64,000 bases of DNA from NCBI RefSeq assembly GCF_024730565.1, contig NZ_CP077725.1, positions 1-64,000 of the forward strand. The letters are read 5' to 3'. Below are positions 8,527 to 17,263 of this stretch, piece after piece. Below the pieces are notes generated by a model. That model worked only from the letters and a program-made list of their open reading frames with translations, was not told where the DNA came from and ran no database searches. This DNA is from Clostridium sp. CM027 (GTDB lineage Bacteria; Bacillota; Clostridia; Clostridiales; Clostridiaceae). Both the position numbers and the translations under genes were made by a program. Each line of letters starts with the position of its first letter. Within the stretch, counting starts at the first letter, position 1.

Positions 8527-10227
8527 ATGAGTCTTCAAAATAAACAGAAATTAGGATATATACTTGTTCAAACCAAGAAAATAACTGAAGAACAGTTGAA
8601 ATCAGTTTTGAAAAAACAAAGAATATCTGGGAAAAGACTTGGAGAACAACTTATAGAGGACAATATTTTAACGGAAGATGTAATAATAGATGTACTTGAA
8701 ATACAACTAGGAATTATGAGAGTAGATTTAGAAAGAACTGTTGTAAATATGGAAGCAGTTAAATGTATATCTGAAAGTCTAGCTCTTAGATACAATTTGA
8801 TTCCTATAGATATAGAAGACAATAAAATCAAAGTTGCTATGGCAGACCCATTAAATGTGTTTGCAATCGATGATGTGGGCATATCATCAGGTTACGAGGT
8901 AGAACCTTTAATTACAACTCAAACAGCCATTAAAAAGTCTATAGATAGATATTACTCGTCGCAATATGTTCAAAAGGCAGCAAATGAACTAGTAAAATCT
9001 CAAACTCAAAGTGATATAAAGGGACTTAGCGTGGAGGAATCTGATAGTCTTGAAAACATTAAGAATGCTCCTGCGGTAAGGCTTGTAGATTCTCTAGTTA
9101 AAAATGCAGTAAAAAGCAGGGCTAGTGACATTCACATAGAACCCTTTGATGAGTATGTTAGGGTTAGATATAGAATCGATGGTGAGCTTCATGAAGTATT
9201 GAAGTCTCCCAAGGAAACCTTAGCTGCATTGGTAACAAGAATAAAAATACTTGGTAACATGAATATAGCAGAGAAAAGACTTCCTCAAGATGGAAGAATA
9301 CTAATGAATATAGAGAAAAAAGATTACGATCTTCGCGTATCTATTCTTCCTACGGTTTATGGAGAGAAAGTGGTTATTAGAGTGCTTGACAGAGAAAACT
9401 TTCTTAAATCTAAGAAGCAACTAGGATTAAGTAAAGATGACTTAGAAAAGGTAGAGGGTATAATTAAAAGCCCTTACGGTATTATTTTAGTAACGGGGCC
9501 TACAGGAAGTGGTAAGTCTACCACGTTATATAGTATTTTAAGTGATTTGAATAAGGAAAATACTAATATTATAACTGTAGAAGACCCAGTAGAATACTTA
9601 ATAGATGATATAAATCAAGTTAATGTGAATATTAAGGCGGGACTAACCTTTGCGTCAGGCCTTAGATCTATTTTAAGACAAGATCCAGATATAATAATGA
9701 TAGGTGAAATCAGAGATAGTGAAACAGCAGAAATAGCGATTAGGTCCGCTATTACAGGACATTTGGTTTTAAGCACTATTCATACCAACGATGCGGCCTC
9801 AGCAGTAGTAAGACTTTCGGACATGGGAATAGAACCATACCTAGTGGCAACTTCGGTAAGTGGAGTTATTTCACAAAGACTTGTGCGGAGGATATGTAAG
9901 CACTGTAAAACTTCTTTCGAAGCTAGTAGTTATGAAAAAACAATATTAGGATTAGAAGAGCAAGAGACGCTAAAGCTTTATAAAGGCGAGGGTTGTACCT
10001 ACTGTAATAACAGTGGGTTTTCGGGCAGAACAGGTGTCTATGAGATTATGGAAATTACTAGAGAAATAAGGGAAAGCATTCTACTTAACAAAAGCATAGA
10101 TCAAATTAAAGATATAAGCATTAGAAATGGAATGAAAACCCTTAAAAAGTCCTGTGAGGAGCTGGTTTATAGTGGTGAAACTACAATAGATGAATTAATA
10201 AAAATAGCTTTTTCAAAGGATAGTTAG
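8527..10227 (+). CDS. pilB: type IV pilus assembly ATPase PilB
   Basis: Cytoplasmic hexameric ATPase that powers pilin polymerisation. It is 566 aa with an N-terminal MshEN/T2SSE_N region (about 1-140) and a central GspE/PilB ATPase domain. Walker A is GPTGSGKST near 325-333, the Asp-box/Walker B region is IIMIGEIRDSETAEIA near 395, and the His box is LSTIHTNDAASAV. A four-cysteine zinc site (CKHC about 457-460, CTYC about 493-496) is typical of PilB rather than the retraction ATPase PilT. The start ATG follows AGGAGTGGGGAAAT. It heads the pilus operon, and pilC begins 31 bases after it. Confidence 0.95.
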   Translation: MSLQNKQKLGYILVQTKKITEEQLKSVLKKQRISGKRLGEQLIEDNILTEDVIIDVLEIQLGIMRVDLERTVVNMEAVKCISESLALRYNLIPIDIEDNKIKVAMADPLNVFAIDDVGISSGYEVEPLITTQTAIKKSIDRYYSSQYVQKAANELVKSQTQSDIKGLSVEESDSLENIKNAPAVRLVDSLVKNAVKSRASDIHIEPFDEYVRVRYRIDGELHEVLKSPKETLAALVTRIKILGNMNIAEKRLPQDGRILMNIEKKDYDLRVSILPTVYGEKVVIRVLDRENFLKSKKQLGLSKDDLEKVEGIIKSPYGIILVTGPTGSGKSTTLYSILSDLNKENTNIITVEDPVEYLIDDINQVNVNIKAGLTFASGLRSILRQDPDIIMIGEIRDSETAEIAIRSAITGHLVLSTIHTNDAASAVVRLSDMGIEPYLVATSVSGVISQRLVRRICKHCKTSFEASSYEKTILGLEEQETLKLYKGEGCTYCNNSGFSGRTGVYEIMEITREIRESILLNKSIDQIKDISIRNGMKTLKKSCEELVYSGETTIDELIKIAFSKDS

Positions 10228-10258
10228 CAGTCGTGCTAACTATAAAGGGGGTGTACGA

Positions 10259-11464
10259 GTGCCGGTTTTCGTATATGAGGCAAAAAACGTTCAAGGTGTT
10301 TCATTAAAAGGTAAAATGGAGGCCTCAAATGAAAGAGCTGTAAGTATGATGCTTAGAGAGAAAAGCTATTATCCTGTTAGAATAAAAGAATATAAGAAAT
10401 CCTTAAATGTAGATTTAAGCTCTCTTAAAATGGTTAGTACAAAGGATATATCAATATTTTGCAGACAGTTTTCAGTTATAGTTTCTGCGGGAATCAGTAT
10501 AGTTAAGGCTGTAGATATAGTTAAAGAACAGACAGAAAATCCAAAGCTTAAAAAAGTTTTATATGTTGTGAGCGAAGAGATACAAAAGGGCAAAACTTTT
10601 TCAATATCCCTTAGAGAACACAAAGATATTCCAGATATGCTAGTAAATATGGTTGAGGTTGGAGAAACTAGCGGGAATTTGGACACAATTTTGGGAACAT
10701 TAGCTAAGTATTATGAGAATGAGCATAAACTACAGCAAAAAATAAAGCAGGCCATAACATATCCAAAGGTTATTGTTATTTTTTCATTTATTGTTGTAAC
10801 TGGGATTGTAATCTTTGTGGTGCCTACATTTACAAATATGATTATAGACGCAGGAGGAAAAATTCCACTTCCTACTAAAATTGTTATGGGCATCAGTAAT
10901 TTTTTTAGAGAAAATATAATAGCTGTAACTTTAATTATGTTATTTACTTTTCTATTGTTTAAAATTTTGGGCAATAAGGGTAAGAGAAAATTGAGAAATG
11001 ATAGATATACTATGAAAATGCCTATATTTGGGAAGCTATATTTGAAGATTGTAACAGCTAGATTTGCTAGAACATTTGGAATACTTTTATCTAGTGGAGT
11101 ACCAATGATTGAAAGTTTAGAAACCTGCGCGAAGGTCCTTAATAGTAGAACAATTAGTGATATACTTTTTTCTATTAAAGAAGAAGTTAAAAAAGGGATA
11201 GGTCTTGGTGATGCTTTGTCAACTAGGGAAATCTTTCCACTGATGCTTACTCAAATGATTAAAATAGGTGAAGAATCTGGTAATATGGATGAGGTCTTAA
11301 AGAAAACGGCTGATTTTTATGATGATGAGGTAGCGAGCGCTACAGCACAAATGACTGCTTTAATAGAACCCCTTATAATAATAGGATTAGCAATGGTAGT
11401 CGGATTTATAGTGGTATCAATAATACTACCTATCTTTGGCATGTATGATGCAGTAGGGGTCTAA
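10259..11464 (+). CDS. pilC: type IV pilus inner-membrane platform protein PilC
   Basis: A 401-aa polytopic platform protein (GspF/PilC family). Two repeated T2SSF domains are seen: FCRQFSVIVSAGISIVKAVD (first) and FARTFGILLSSGVPMIESLE (second), each ending in VGETSGNLD / IGEESGNMDEVL. Membrane helices lie near 165-190, 215-235 and 370-400. The GTG start is preceded by AAGGGGGTG. It organises pilin insertion together with PilB. The gene lies directly between pilB and the first pilin. Confidence 0.95.
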   Translation: MPVFVYEAKNVQGVSLKGKMEASNERAVSMMLREKSYYPVRIKEYKKSLNVDLSSLKMVSTKDISIFCRQFSVIVSAGISIVKAVDIVKEQTENPKLKKVLYVVSEEIQKGKTFSISLREHKDIPDMLVNMVEVGETSGNLDTILGTLAKYYENEHKLQQKIKQAITYPKVIVIFSFIVVTGIVIFVVPTFTNMIIDAGGKIPLPTKIVMGISNFFRENIIAVTLIMLFTFLLFKILGNKGKRKLRNDRYTMKMPIFGKLYLKIVTARFARTFGILLSSGVPMIESLETCAKVLNSRTISDILFSIKEEVKKGIGLGDALSTREIFPLMLTQMIKIGEESGNMDEVLKKTADFYDDEVASATAQMTALIEPLIIIGLAMVVGFIVVSIILPIFGMYDAVGV

Positions 11465-11474
11465 AGGGTCTAAA

Positions 11475-11503
11475 TTTGATAATTATCAAAGCTAATACTT
11501 TGA
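11475..11503 (+). promoter_or_regulatory. overlapping palindromes before first pilin gene
   Basis: A perfect 16-nt palindrome TTTGATAATTATCAAA (11475-11490) overlaps a second inverted repeat, ATCAAAG / CTTTGAT (11484-11503). The two pairings share bases and exclude each other. It may be an operator or an RNA processing site between pilC and the pilin gene. Confidence 0.35.
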
Positions 11504-11541
11504 TGAATATAAATATTATATGAAAAGGGAGGAATTATAAA

Positions 11542-11937
11542 ATGATTGAAACGATTATTAAAAAGAAGAAAAAAGGATTTACACTTATCGAGCTTATTGC
11601 AGTTATAGCAATACTTGCTATACTAGGTGCTATTTTGGTGCCAAAAATTACAGGCTATTCCGACAGTGCTAAGAAAGCTAAGGCTATATCGGATGCTAAA
11701 ATTATAGTGAATGCAGCAGCAGCCTACAATGCTGATCATGAAACTGCACAAATTGCAGATACAGGTACTTTTAAACTTGGATTAGATGCAATTATAGGAA
11801 CTGGAACTGGAAAAGTTATAGAGGTAAAACCTAGTGAATTTTCTGAGGTCACAACATTAGCACAATTAAAGGTGATTGCAGCTGCTGGCAAAGATCATAT
11901 AATTCTTGATAGTAATGGAATGGTAACATCTAACTAA
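11542..11937 (+). CDS. type IV pilin
   Basis: A 131-aa prepilin. The type III signal KKKKG|FTLIEL (cleavage after Gly12, Glu at +5) is followed by the hydrophobic assembly helix IAVIAILAILGAILVPKI. The C-terminal globular domain is small and Ala/Thr-rich. PilD would cut and N-methylate Phe+1. GGGAGGAATTATAAA precedes the ATG. Lying between pilC and pilM, it is probably one of the two major-type pilins of this locus; the other is at 17496. Confidence 0.93.
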   Translation: MIETIIKKKKKGFTLIELIAVIAILAILGAILVPKITGYSDSAKKAKAISDAKIIVNAAAAYNADHETAQIADTGTFKLGLDAIIGTGTGKVIEVKPSEFSEVTTLAQLKVIAAAGKDHIILDSNGMVTSN

Positions 11938-11952
11938 TAATTTAAGGTTTTT

Positions 11953-11988
11953 AGCTTAATCAAGGTGATTCAATGCTTTGGTTAAGCT
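11953..11988 (+). terminator. hairpin after first pilin gene
   Basis: An 11-bp stem (AGCTTAATCAA / TTGGTTAAGCT, one G-U pair) directly downstream of the pilin stop, without a strong T run. Such a hairpin can stabilise pilin mRNA or partly terminate, giving more pilin than downstream assembly proteins. That role is inferred. Confidence 0.5.
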
Positions 11989-12031
11989 TATTATTGAATG
12001 AAATTTTATTACTAAACATGAGGTGAATTAA

Positions 12032-13060
12032 GTGTTTGAAAAGGATAGAATTGCTCTAGACTTAGGTTCTACCAGTATGAAAATAATGATAGGTAATAAA
12101 AAACAAGTTAAGTTATTTGAAACTATAAAAACCTCAGAGGGTAGCATTAAAGATGATAAAATAGTGAATCTTGAAGAAATCAAGGATTCACTTGGAGTGT
12201 TTTTAAAGAAGAACAACATTAGAACAAAGGAGATTGCCTTTACTATCCATGGACAAGAGGTTATATCAAGACATACAGAAATGCCAATAATGGATGATAG
12301 AGGAATAAAAACTTCACTTGAATGGGAAATGAATCAGTATCTCCCAAGAGATATAAGCGAATACACTATCGATTATGAAATTATAGAGAAAATAGATACC
12401 TCAGAAAAAAAAGCATTAAGACTTTTAGTTTCGGCTGTACCTAAAGAAAAAATCAACCAATTAGTTAAAATTTCTCAAATGTTAAATTTAGAGATTGTAG
12501 CAATAGATATTTCTTCTAACTGTGCACGAAGAGTGTTTAAAGATGCTTCAAAAAAGAGTACTTCATCAGAGAATATTGGAGTTATAGATATTGGTAGTAA
12601 CAATACCAATATAATAATATTAGATAAAGGAAAACTTTTTATTGAAAGAGAAATTCCATTTGGTGTAAATAATATACTCAAGGAAATTATTAAAAAAGAA
12701 AACATTGAGCACATTAGTGCATTTGAATATTTAGAAAAAAATATTAATTTTATAGAAAATAAAGATGATAATGAACTTGAAGGCAGAATAAAAGCACTTT
12801 TTAATAATGTTTTATTATCTTTAGAAAAAATAGTCACTTTCTTTACAATAGGTAAAACTAAGGGTAATTTGGATAGTATATATTTAATTGGCGGAGGTTG
12901 TGTAATTAATGGTTTAAGTGAATACGTTAGTAATTATTTTAACTGCTCTGTATATATTTTAGATGATGCTAAGAGTATTGGAGTGAAGACAATAATTCCT
13001 ACTGAATGCAATATAAAACATTTTATTGGCACCCTAGGCCTTTTACTTAGAAAGGAGTAA
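12032..13060 (+). CDS. pilM: type IV pilus assembly protein PilM
   Basis: A 342-aa actin-like cytoplasmic ATPase. The phosphate-binding motif ALDLGSTSMKIMIG is at the N terminus, IDIGSNNTNIIIL near 185-197, and the adenosine motif IYLIGGGCVINGL near 285. In the family, PilM binds the N-terminal tail of PilN: PilN here begins MSELNLIPYELK, the conserved NLIP-type motif. It starts at GTG after GAGGTGAATTAA. pilN begins 4 bases after the stop, so they are translationally coupled. Confidence 0.92.
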   Translation: MFEKDRIALDLGSTSMKIMIGNKKQVKLFETIKTSEGSIKDDKIVNLEEIKDSLGVFLKKNNIRTKEIAFTIHGQEVISRHTEMPIMDDRGIKTSLEWEMNQYLPRDISEYTIDYEIIEKIDTSEKKALRLLVSAVPKEKINQLVKISQMLNLEIVAIDISSNCARRVFKDASKKSTSSENIGVIDIGSNNTNIIILDKGKLFIEREIPFGVNNILKEIIKKENIEHISAFEYLEKNINFIENKDDNELEGRIKALFNNVLLSLEKIVTFFTIGKTKGNLDSIYLIGGGCVINGLSEYVSNYFNCSVYILDDAKSIGVKTIIPTECNIKHFIGTLGLLLRKE

Positions 13061-13063
13061 CTC

Positions 13064-13591
13064 ATGTCTGAATTAAATTTAATACCCTACGAACTAAAGG
13101 TTAAAAGAGAGAGGAAATTAAAAGCCAAGAACTATATTTCCATGGGAATTATAGTTCTTGCAATACTCTTTACAATTGTATATGTCCCGAAGCTTTATTT
13201 GAATAAGCTTATTTCAGATGAATCGGATTTTAAAACTGAAATTGCTGACAATTACGAAGTCGTTCAAGAAAACAAAAAGATTTTGTCAGATATTAAAAAC
13301 TATAACTTATATAATAATGAAGTAGATTTATTAATAAAGCAAAAGGTAAGTGTCACAAACAAAATTAAAAATCTTGAAAAATATATTCCGGTTGATGTAT
13401 CACTTACAGATATTAATTATTCAAAGGGAACAATAATGATAGGTGGAGCTTCAACAAATTATGCTTCAATTAGCACTTTTGCTGCAAATCTTCAAATGTC
13501 AGTTGAGTATCCAATAGCTAAAATTGGTAACATAAATAACTCTGATATTAAGACAAAAGGGTATACATTTACTATAGAGATAAGTGAATAG
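13064..13591 (+). CDS. pilN: type IV pilus assembly protein PilN
   Basis: A 175-aa bitopic inner-membrane protein. A short cytoplasmic tail with the PilM-binding motif LNLIPYELK (about 4-12) precedes one membrane helix (about 26-45, ISMGIIVLAILFTIVYVP), a coiled region and a C-terminal ferredoxin-like domain. It forms the PilMNO alignment complex with its neighbours. The ATG follows AGAAAGGAGTAACTC. Confidence 0.9.
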   Translation: MSELNLIPYELKVKRERKLKAKNYISMGIIVLAILFTIVYVPKLYLNKLISDESDFKTEIADNYEVVQENKKILSDIKNYNLYNNEVDLLIKQKVSVTNKIKNLEKYIPVDVSLTDINYSKGTIMIGGASTNYASISTFAANLQMSVEYPIAKIGNINNSDIKTKGYTFTIEISE

Positions 13592-13619
13592 AAATATTTA
13601 GAATTTTGAGGTGATTTTA

Positions 13620-14306
13620 TTGAGCAGTTTTAGTAAGAGAGAGAAACTTCTGGTTATAGTAGGAACCATTTTAGTAATCTTGTATCCATATTACAATCTT
13701 TTTCTAAAACCAATAAGTCAAAAAATAAAGATTGTAAATCAAAGCATAAGCGATAAAAAGATAGAATGTGATTCGATTGAAAAATTTAATGGTTCAAATA
13801 TAAGTAATACTGAAAAGCTAGAAGATATTAAAAATATATATAATGAATCAGTAAAGGTGCTTCCTGAAAATGAAAGAAATCCTGAGATATCTTATAGCAT
13901 AAATACTTTTGCCGCTAAGAATAAAATTAAACTAATTTCTGTTGCCTTTGGGCAAAGTGTAAATTATTCTTCCAAAAATAGTGTGAATAATTCTGCAAAC
14001 ATCACTGCAAATGCCAATGAAGTAGATAGTTCTATTGACAGTACAAATCATAAATTAATGTTTGTGCCAGTAACAGTTATAATTAACGGTGATTATTCAT
14101 CTGTTTTAAGTTTCATTAGTGACATAGAAGGGGATAGTAGATTGGCTGAGATAGTTGATATAAGTATGTCTTCAACACAGGGAGAAAGCAAGGGGACACA
14201 AGCAACTATTGTTTTGAACTACTATTCTACTGAAGGTACTATTAAAAACAAACCAAGCTATGATTTTAAGGATGATAATGTTGGGAAAAGTAATTTGTTT
14301 AATTAA
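13620..14306 (+). CDS. pilO: type IV pilus assembly protein PilO
   Basis: A 228-aa bitopic protein with the PilO layout: short N terminus SSFSKREKLLVIVG, membrane helix about 8-27, coiled coil, then a periplasm-side-type globular domain. The frame opens at a GTG at 13611, but GAGGTGAT lies over that codon and is well spaced from the TTG at 13620, which I take as the start. Its position after pilN supports PilO, although sequence conservation in this family is low. Confidence 0.8.
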   Translation: MSSFSKREKLLVIVGTILVILYPYYNLFLKPISQKIKIVNQSISDKKIECDSIEKFNGSNISNTEKLEDIKNIYNESVKVLPENERNPEISYSINTFAAKNKIKLISVAFGQSVNYSSKNSVNNSANITANANEVDSSIDSTNHKLMFVPVTVIINGDYSSVLSFISDIEGDSRLAEIVDISMSSTQGESKGTQATIVLNYYSTEGTIKNKPSYDFKDDNVGKSNLFN

Positions 14307-14320
14307 GGGGCTTGATATTA

Positions 14321-15670
14321 GTGTCTAGGAGCAGAAATATAAAGTTACAAAGGCATAAGGGATCTTCTTTATTACTGGTAATTGCTATAGTTGGTGTTTT
14401 ACTTATCTTGTGTTCGGCTTTAGGAACTAGTGTAGTTTGGGAAGCTAACAATGCAAGAAATCAAGAAAAAAAGACACAAGCATATTATATAGCAAGAGCG
14501 GGGGCGGAAGCCGCGGCTAAATATATAGAATCTATGAACAGTAAGGATGTGAGTACATTGGTATCTCAACTTCCACTCCATTCTGATAATACTATTTTTG
14601 GTAATGGTAATTTCAACATAACAATACCGGCTATAACAAATGGAAAATTACTAATTAAATCAACAGGTAAAGTTAATAATGGTAAAGACTCCGGTGGAAG
14701 TCCAAAATATATTACAGATACAGTTACAGTTGTTCTTAAAAATACTATATCACCTACAATCATTACTACAGCTATTTTTGCTAATAGTAGTATTATTCTT
14801 AATGGCGGTAGTGTGGATGGAGATATTGGGACCAACTCTATAGCTGCTAATTCAATTAAGTATTATAAGGATGTAATTACGAGCGGTCATAAAATTATAA
14901 TTCCTAATACTGGGAACAATGGTGAATTAGAAGGTGCAGTAGTTAAAAAGCAAGGAAATTGGATTAAACTTGTACCCGTAGAGAATTCACCTAACACTGT
15001 TGTTGGAAATTACCCAACGCCAGTTATGCCAAGATTCCCAAATGGTCTTGCAAATATGGGTAATATTACGATTAATGGTGCTAGTAGCGTAAATATTAGC
15101 ACTGATGGATGTTATGAAAAAATTGAAATATTAGATGACACTACTCTAACTATTAATACAAGTACAGGGGATAGAAATATAAGAATAAAAAATTTAAACA
15201 TGAAACAAGGTAAAATTGTAATTACTGGAGGTAATAAAGTTAATCTATATGTGGACTATTGTACTAACCTAAAAGGATATGTTAACAGCGATGGAAAATC
15301 AAATGGAGATAAAAACAAATTACAATTTTATTGTAACAATACTACTCCATTTACTATGGATGCTGAAACTCATATTTATGGTTCTGTTACATGGGGCACA
15401 GGGGAGATTATATTAACTGGATCAGGTGCGATTATAGGAAATTTGACCTCCATAGGAACATCCATTCTTTTTGATGGTGGAAGCTTTTTAGGTTCACAAA
15501 TTTTATATGCACCTAATGCAGATATTACTTTAAATAGTGGAAAGATTACAGGCGCTGTTATTGGAAATACAGTTACCGTCACTAATAGCGGATTTGTAAT
15601 AAAGTTACCTAGCGACCTGCCACCTTTATCTGTTAATTCAGATAGATACAAAATCTCCTATTGGAAATAA
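14321..15670 (+). CDS. PilX-like minor pilin with long repeat-rich C-terminal domain
   Basis: A 449-aa protein. The N terminus (HKGSSLLLVIAIVGVLLI...RAGAEAAAKYIE) matches PilX-type pilin-like proteins: a basic stretch, a hydrophobic helix, and the conserved ARAGAEAAA segment. Residues from about 150 onward are rich in short Asn/Gly/Ile repeats (for example IFANSSIILNGGSVDGDIGTN) that suggest a beta-helix or bactofilin-like fold. It may cap or decorate the pilus tip. A TTG at 14312 opens the frame, but it is one base from the AAGGGG site. GTG at 14321 is better spaced. Confidence 0.75.
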   Translation: MSRSRNIKLQRHKGSSLLLVIAIVGVLLILCSALGTSVVWEANNARNQEKKTQAYYIARAGAEAAAKYIESMNSKDVSTLVSQLPLHSDNTIFGNGNFNITIPAITNGKLLIKSTGKVNNGKDSGGSPKYITDTVTVVLKNTISPTIITTAIFANSSIILNGGSVDGDIGTNSIAANSIKYYKDVITSGHKIIIPNTGNNGELEGAVVKKQGNWIKLVPVENSPNTVVGNYPTPVMPRFPNGLANMGNITINGASSVNISTDGCYEKIEILDDTTLTINTSTGDRNIRIKNLNMKQGKIVITGGNKVNLYVDYCTNLKGYVNSDGKSNGDKNKLQFYCNNTTPFTMDAETHIYGSVTWGTGEIILTGSGAIIGNLTSIGTSILFDGGSFLGSQILYAPNADITLNSGKITGAVIGNTVTVTNSGFVIKLPSDLPPLSVNSDRYKISYWK

Positions 15671-15698
15671 AAAAAAATTATTTTTAGGAAGTGAGTTT

Positions 15699-16073
15699 AT
15701 GAAAACTGTTTCAAAACAAAGCGGGGTTACATTAGTAGAAGAAATCGCTTCGCTTGCAATAATTTCAATAGTATTAGTTGCATTTTTACCAGTTATTACA
15801 GGTAGCTTAAAAAACATTCATGTTAATGGTAATAGGACTATAAATGTTTCTTCTGCTGAAAATATAATTGGGAATGCAATAAAAGGTAATTCGACTACAG
15901 GTGTAGTTCAAACAAGCAAGATGATTCCAATGACGTTGAAAAATTCTGAGGGCATAATGATACTAACACCTGGAAGCATTAAAGGTACGGTGTTTACTTT
16001 TGATAAAAGTGGCGACAACCAAACAACGCTATCTACCTTTGTTCCGTTGGATGAAGTGCTTAGAGGAGAGTAA
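15699..16073 (+). CDS. minor pilin, PilV-like
   Basis: A 124-aa prepilin-like protein. The type III signal is KQSG|VTLVEEIASLAIISIVLVAFLPVI with Glu at +5, followed by a small globular domain. Val rather than Phe occupies +1. GGAAGTGAGTTT precedes the ATG. It lies between the PilX-like gene and the PilW-like gene, the usual neighbourhood of a minor pilin cluster that primes assembly. Confidence 0.78.
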   Translation: MKTVSKQSGVTLVEEIASLAIISIVLVAFLPVITGSLKNIHVNGNRTINVSSAENIIGNAIKGNSTTGVVQTSKMIPMTLKNSEGIMILTPGSIKGTVFTFDKSGDNQTTLSTFVPLDEVLRGE

Positions 16074-16079
16074 TATTAA

Positions 16080-16610
16080 ATGAATCAAAATAAGGGCTTT
16101 CATAAAAAGGGATTTACACTATTGGAATTGGTTGTAACAATTCCAATAATGATAATGGCTATAGCTTTAATTTTTTCTATTGGAGATTTTGGAAATAGAT
16201 ATTTCAAAAAAATTAATATACAAATGAATAATCAACAAGTTGTTAGACTAGTTGGAGATTATATTAAAAAAGATATTAGAAGTGCTAAAATAATAAATAG
16301 TGACAAAACAATTGTTAAAGAACAAAATGTGAATGTTAATTATTATGTATTAGCATACACAGGTAATCACTTAGTAAAGCAAGTAAGGAAAAATAGTGAT
16401 GAAACTTTAGTTAGTGAAATAACCATAGGTGATATGCTAACAGATTTATCTTTTTTGACTGCTACGGATAAGGGGATGCTAAAGTATAAAGTAACAAATA
16501 ATGCTAACGGACAAAATTATAGTGTAACATATGAAGTTGTACTTGATAACATAAGTACGGTTGTGTTACCTAGTGCCAGTACACCAACTATATATTATGC
16601 AAATAATTAA
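16080..16610 (+). CDS. minor pilin, PilW-like
   Basis: A 176-aa prepilin-like protein with signal HKKG|FTLLELVVTIPIMIMAIAL (Glu at +5) and a C-terminal beta-rich domain. It starts 6 bases after the previous stop, with GGAGAG as ribosome binding site. It completes a three-gene minor pilin set; the name PilW-like is by position and size. Confidence 0.78.
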   Translation: MNQNKGFHKKGFTLLELVVTIPIMIMAIALIFSIGDFGNRYFKKINIQMNNQQVVRLVGDYIKKDIRSAKIINSDKTIVKEQNVNVNYYVLAYTGNHLVKQVRKNSDETLVSEITIGDMLTDLSFLTATDKGMLKYKVTNNANGQNYSVTYEVVLDNISTVVLPSASTPTIYYANN

Positions 16611-16642
16611 AGTAATAAATAATAAAAATAGTTTAACATTTT

Positions 16643-16685
16643 AAAGACATGTCAACACTTTCAAAAGAGGTGATGGCATGTCTTT
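16643..16685 (+). promoter_or_regulatory. hairpin enclosing the start site of the zincin gene
   Basis: AAAGACATG (16643-16651) pairs perfectly with CATGTCTTT (16677-16685). The 3' arm includes the ATG start codon at 16678, and the 25-base loop contains the AAGAGGTG ribosome binding site. This could hold translation of the downstream gene low unless the stem is melted. Confidence 0.5.
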
Positions 16686-17187
16686 TAAAATTACGTGGAA
16701 AACGCATGTAATATGCATTTTAATAACATTTATAACCGTAAAGCTCCTGGGGAGTAGCGCAAATAACATACTAGATAATTTCTTTCTAAAACCTTTTATT
16801 TTTTACCCAACGTCAAACTTAATCATTAATTTTTACATATATGTGTTGCTTCTTATGATTCCTATATCAATTGTCCATGAGAGTATACATGGATTAGCAT
16901 TTTTAGCTTTTGGTGGTAAAGTTAGGTATGGATTCAAAGGCATTTATGCATATACCCAGGAAATATCTGAGCTACCTATAGATCGCACTAAATTTCTAAT
17001 CATCCTTATGGCACCTTTAACAGTACTGTCCATTATAACATTATTGCTACCTATTTGGCTGGGAGGTATAATATTCCTGATTAATTTACTAGGAGCTTCA
17101 GGGGACTTGTATATGTCTTTTAAGCTAATAAGGTATGACTTTAATAGTAAAATAGTTGATAAAAAATATGGATTTGATGTAGTGTAG
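16678..17187 (+). CDS. DUF3267-type membrane zincin
   Basis: A 169-aa polytopic membrane protein with about four hydrophobic segments. The sequence IVHESIHGLAFLAFGG near residue 62-77 carries an HExxH zinc-metalloprotease motif within a membrane helix, as in the DUF3267 putative zincin family. A second conserved segment is NLLGASGDLYMSFKL, whose Asp is a plausible third zinc ligand. Substrate unknown. It sits between the minor pilins and the second pilin, but nothing in the sequence links it to pilus maturation. A start-codon hairpin suggests post-transcriptional control. Confidence 0.72.
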   Translation: MSFKITWKTHVICILITFITVKLLGSSANNILDNFFLKPFIFYPTSNLIINFYIYVLLLMIPISIVHESIHGLAFLAFGGKVRYGFKGIYAYTQEISELPIDRTKFLIILMAPLTVLSIITLLLPIWLGGIIFLINLLGASGDLYMSFKLIRYDFNSKIVDKKYGFDVV

Positions 17188-17233
17188 GAAAGCCATGGGT
17201 TGAAATAGCAGTCCATAGCGTTCCTATTTTTTT
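17187..17233 (+). terminator. terminator after zincin gene
   Basis: Imperfect stem GGAAAGCCATGG / CCATAGCGTTCC followed by TATTTTTTT. Confidence 0.65.
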
Positions 17234-17263
17234 AATAGCATCTAGATTTCTTTTACTTAACTA

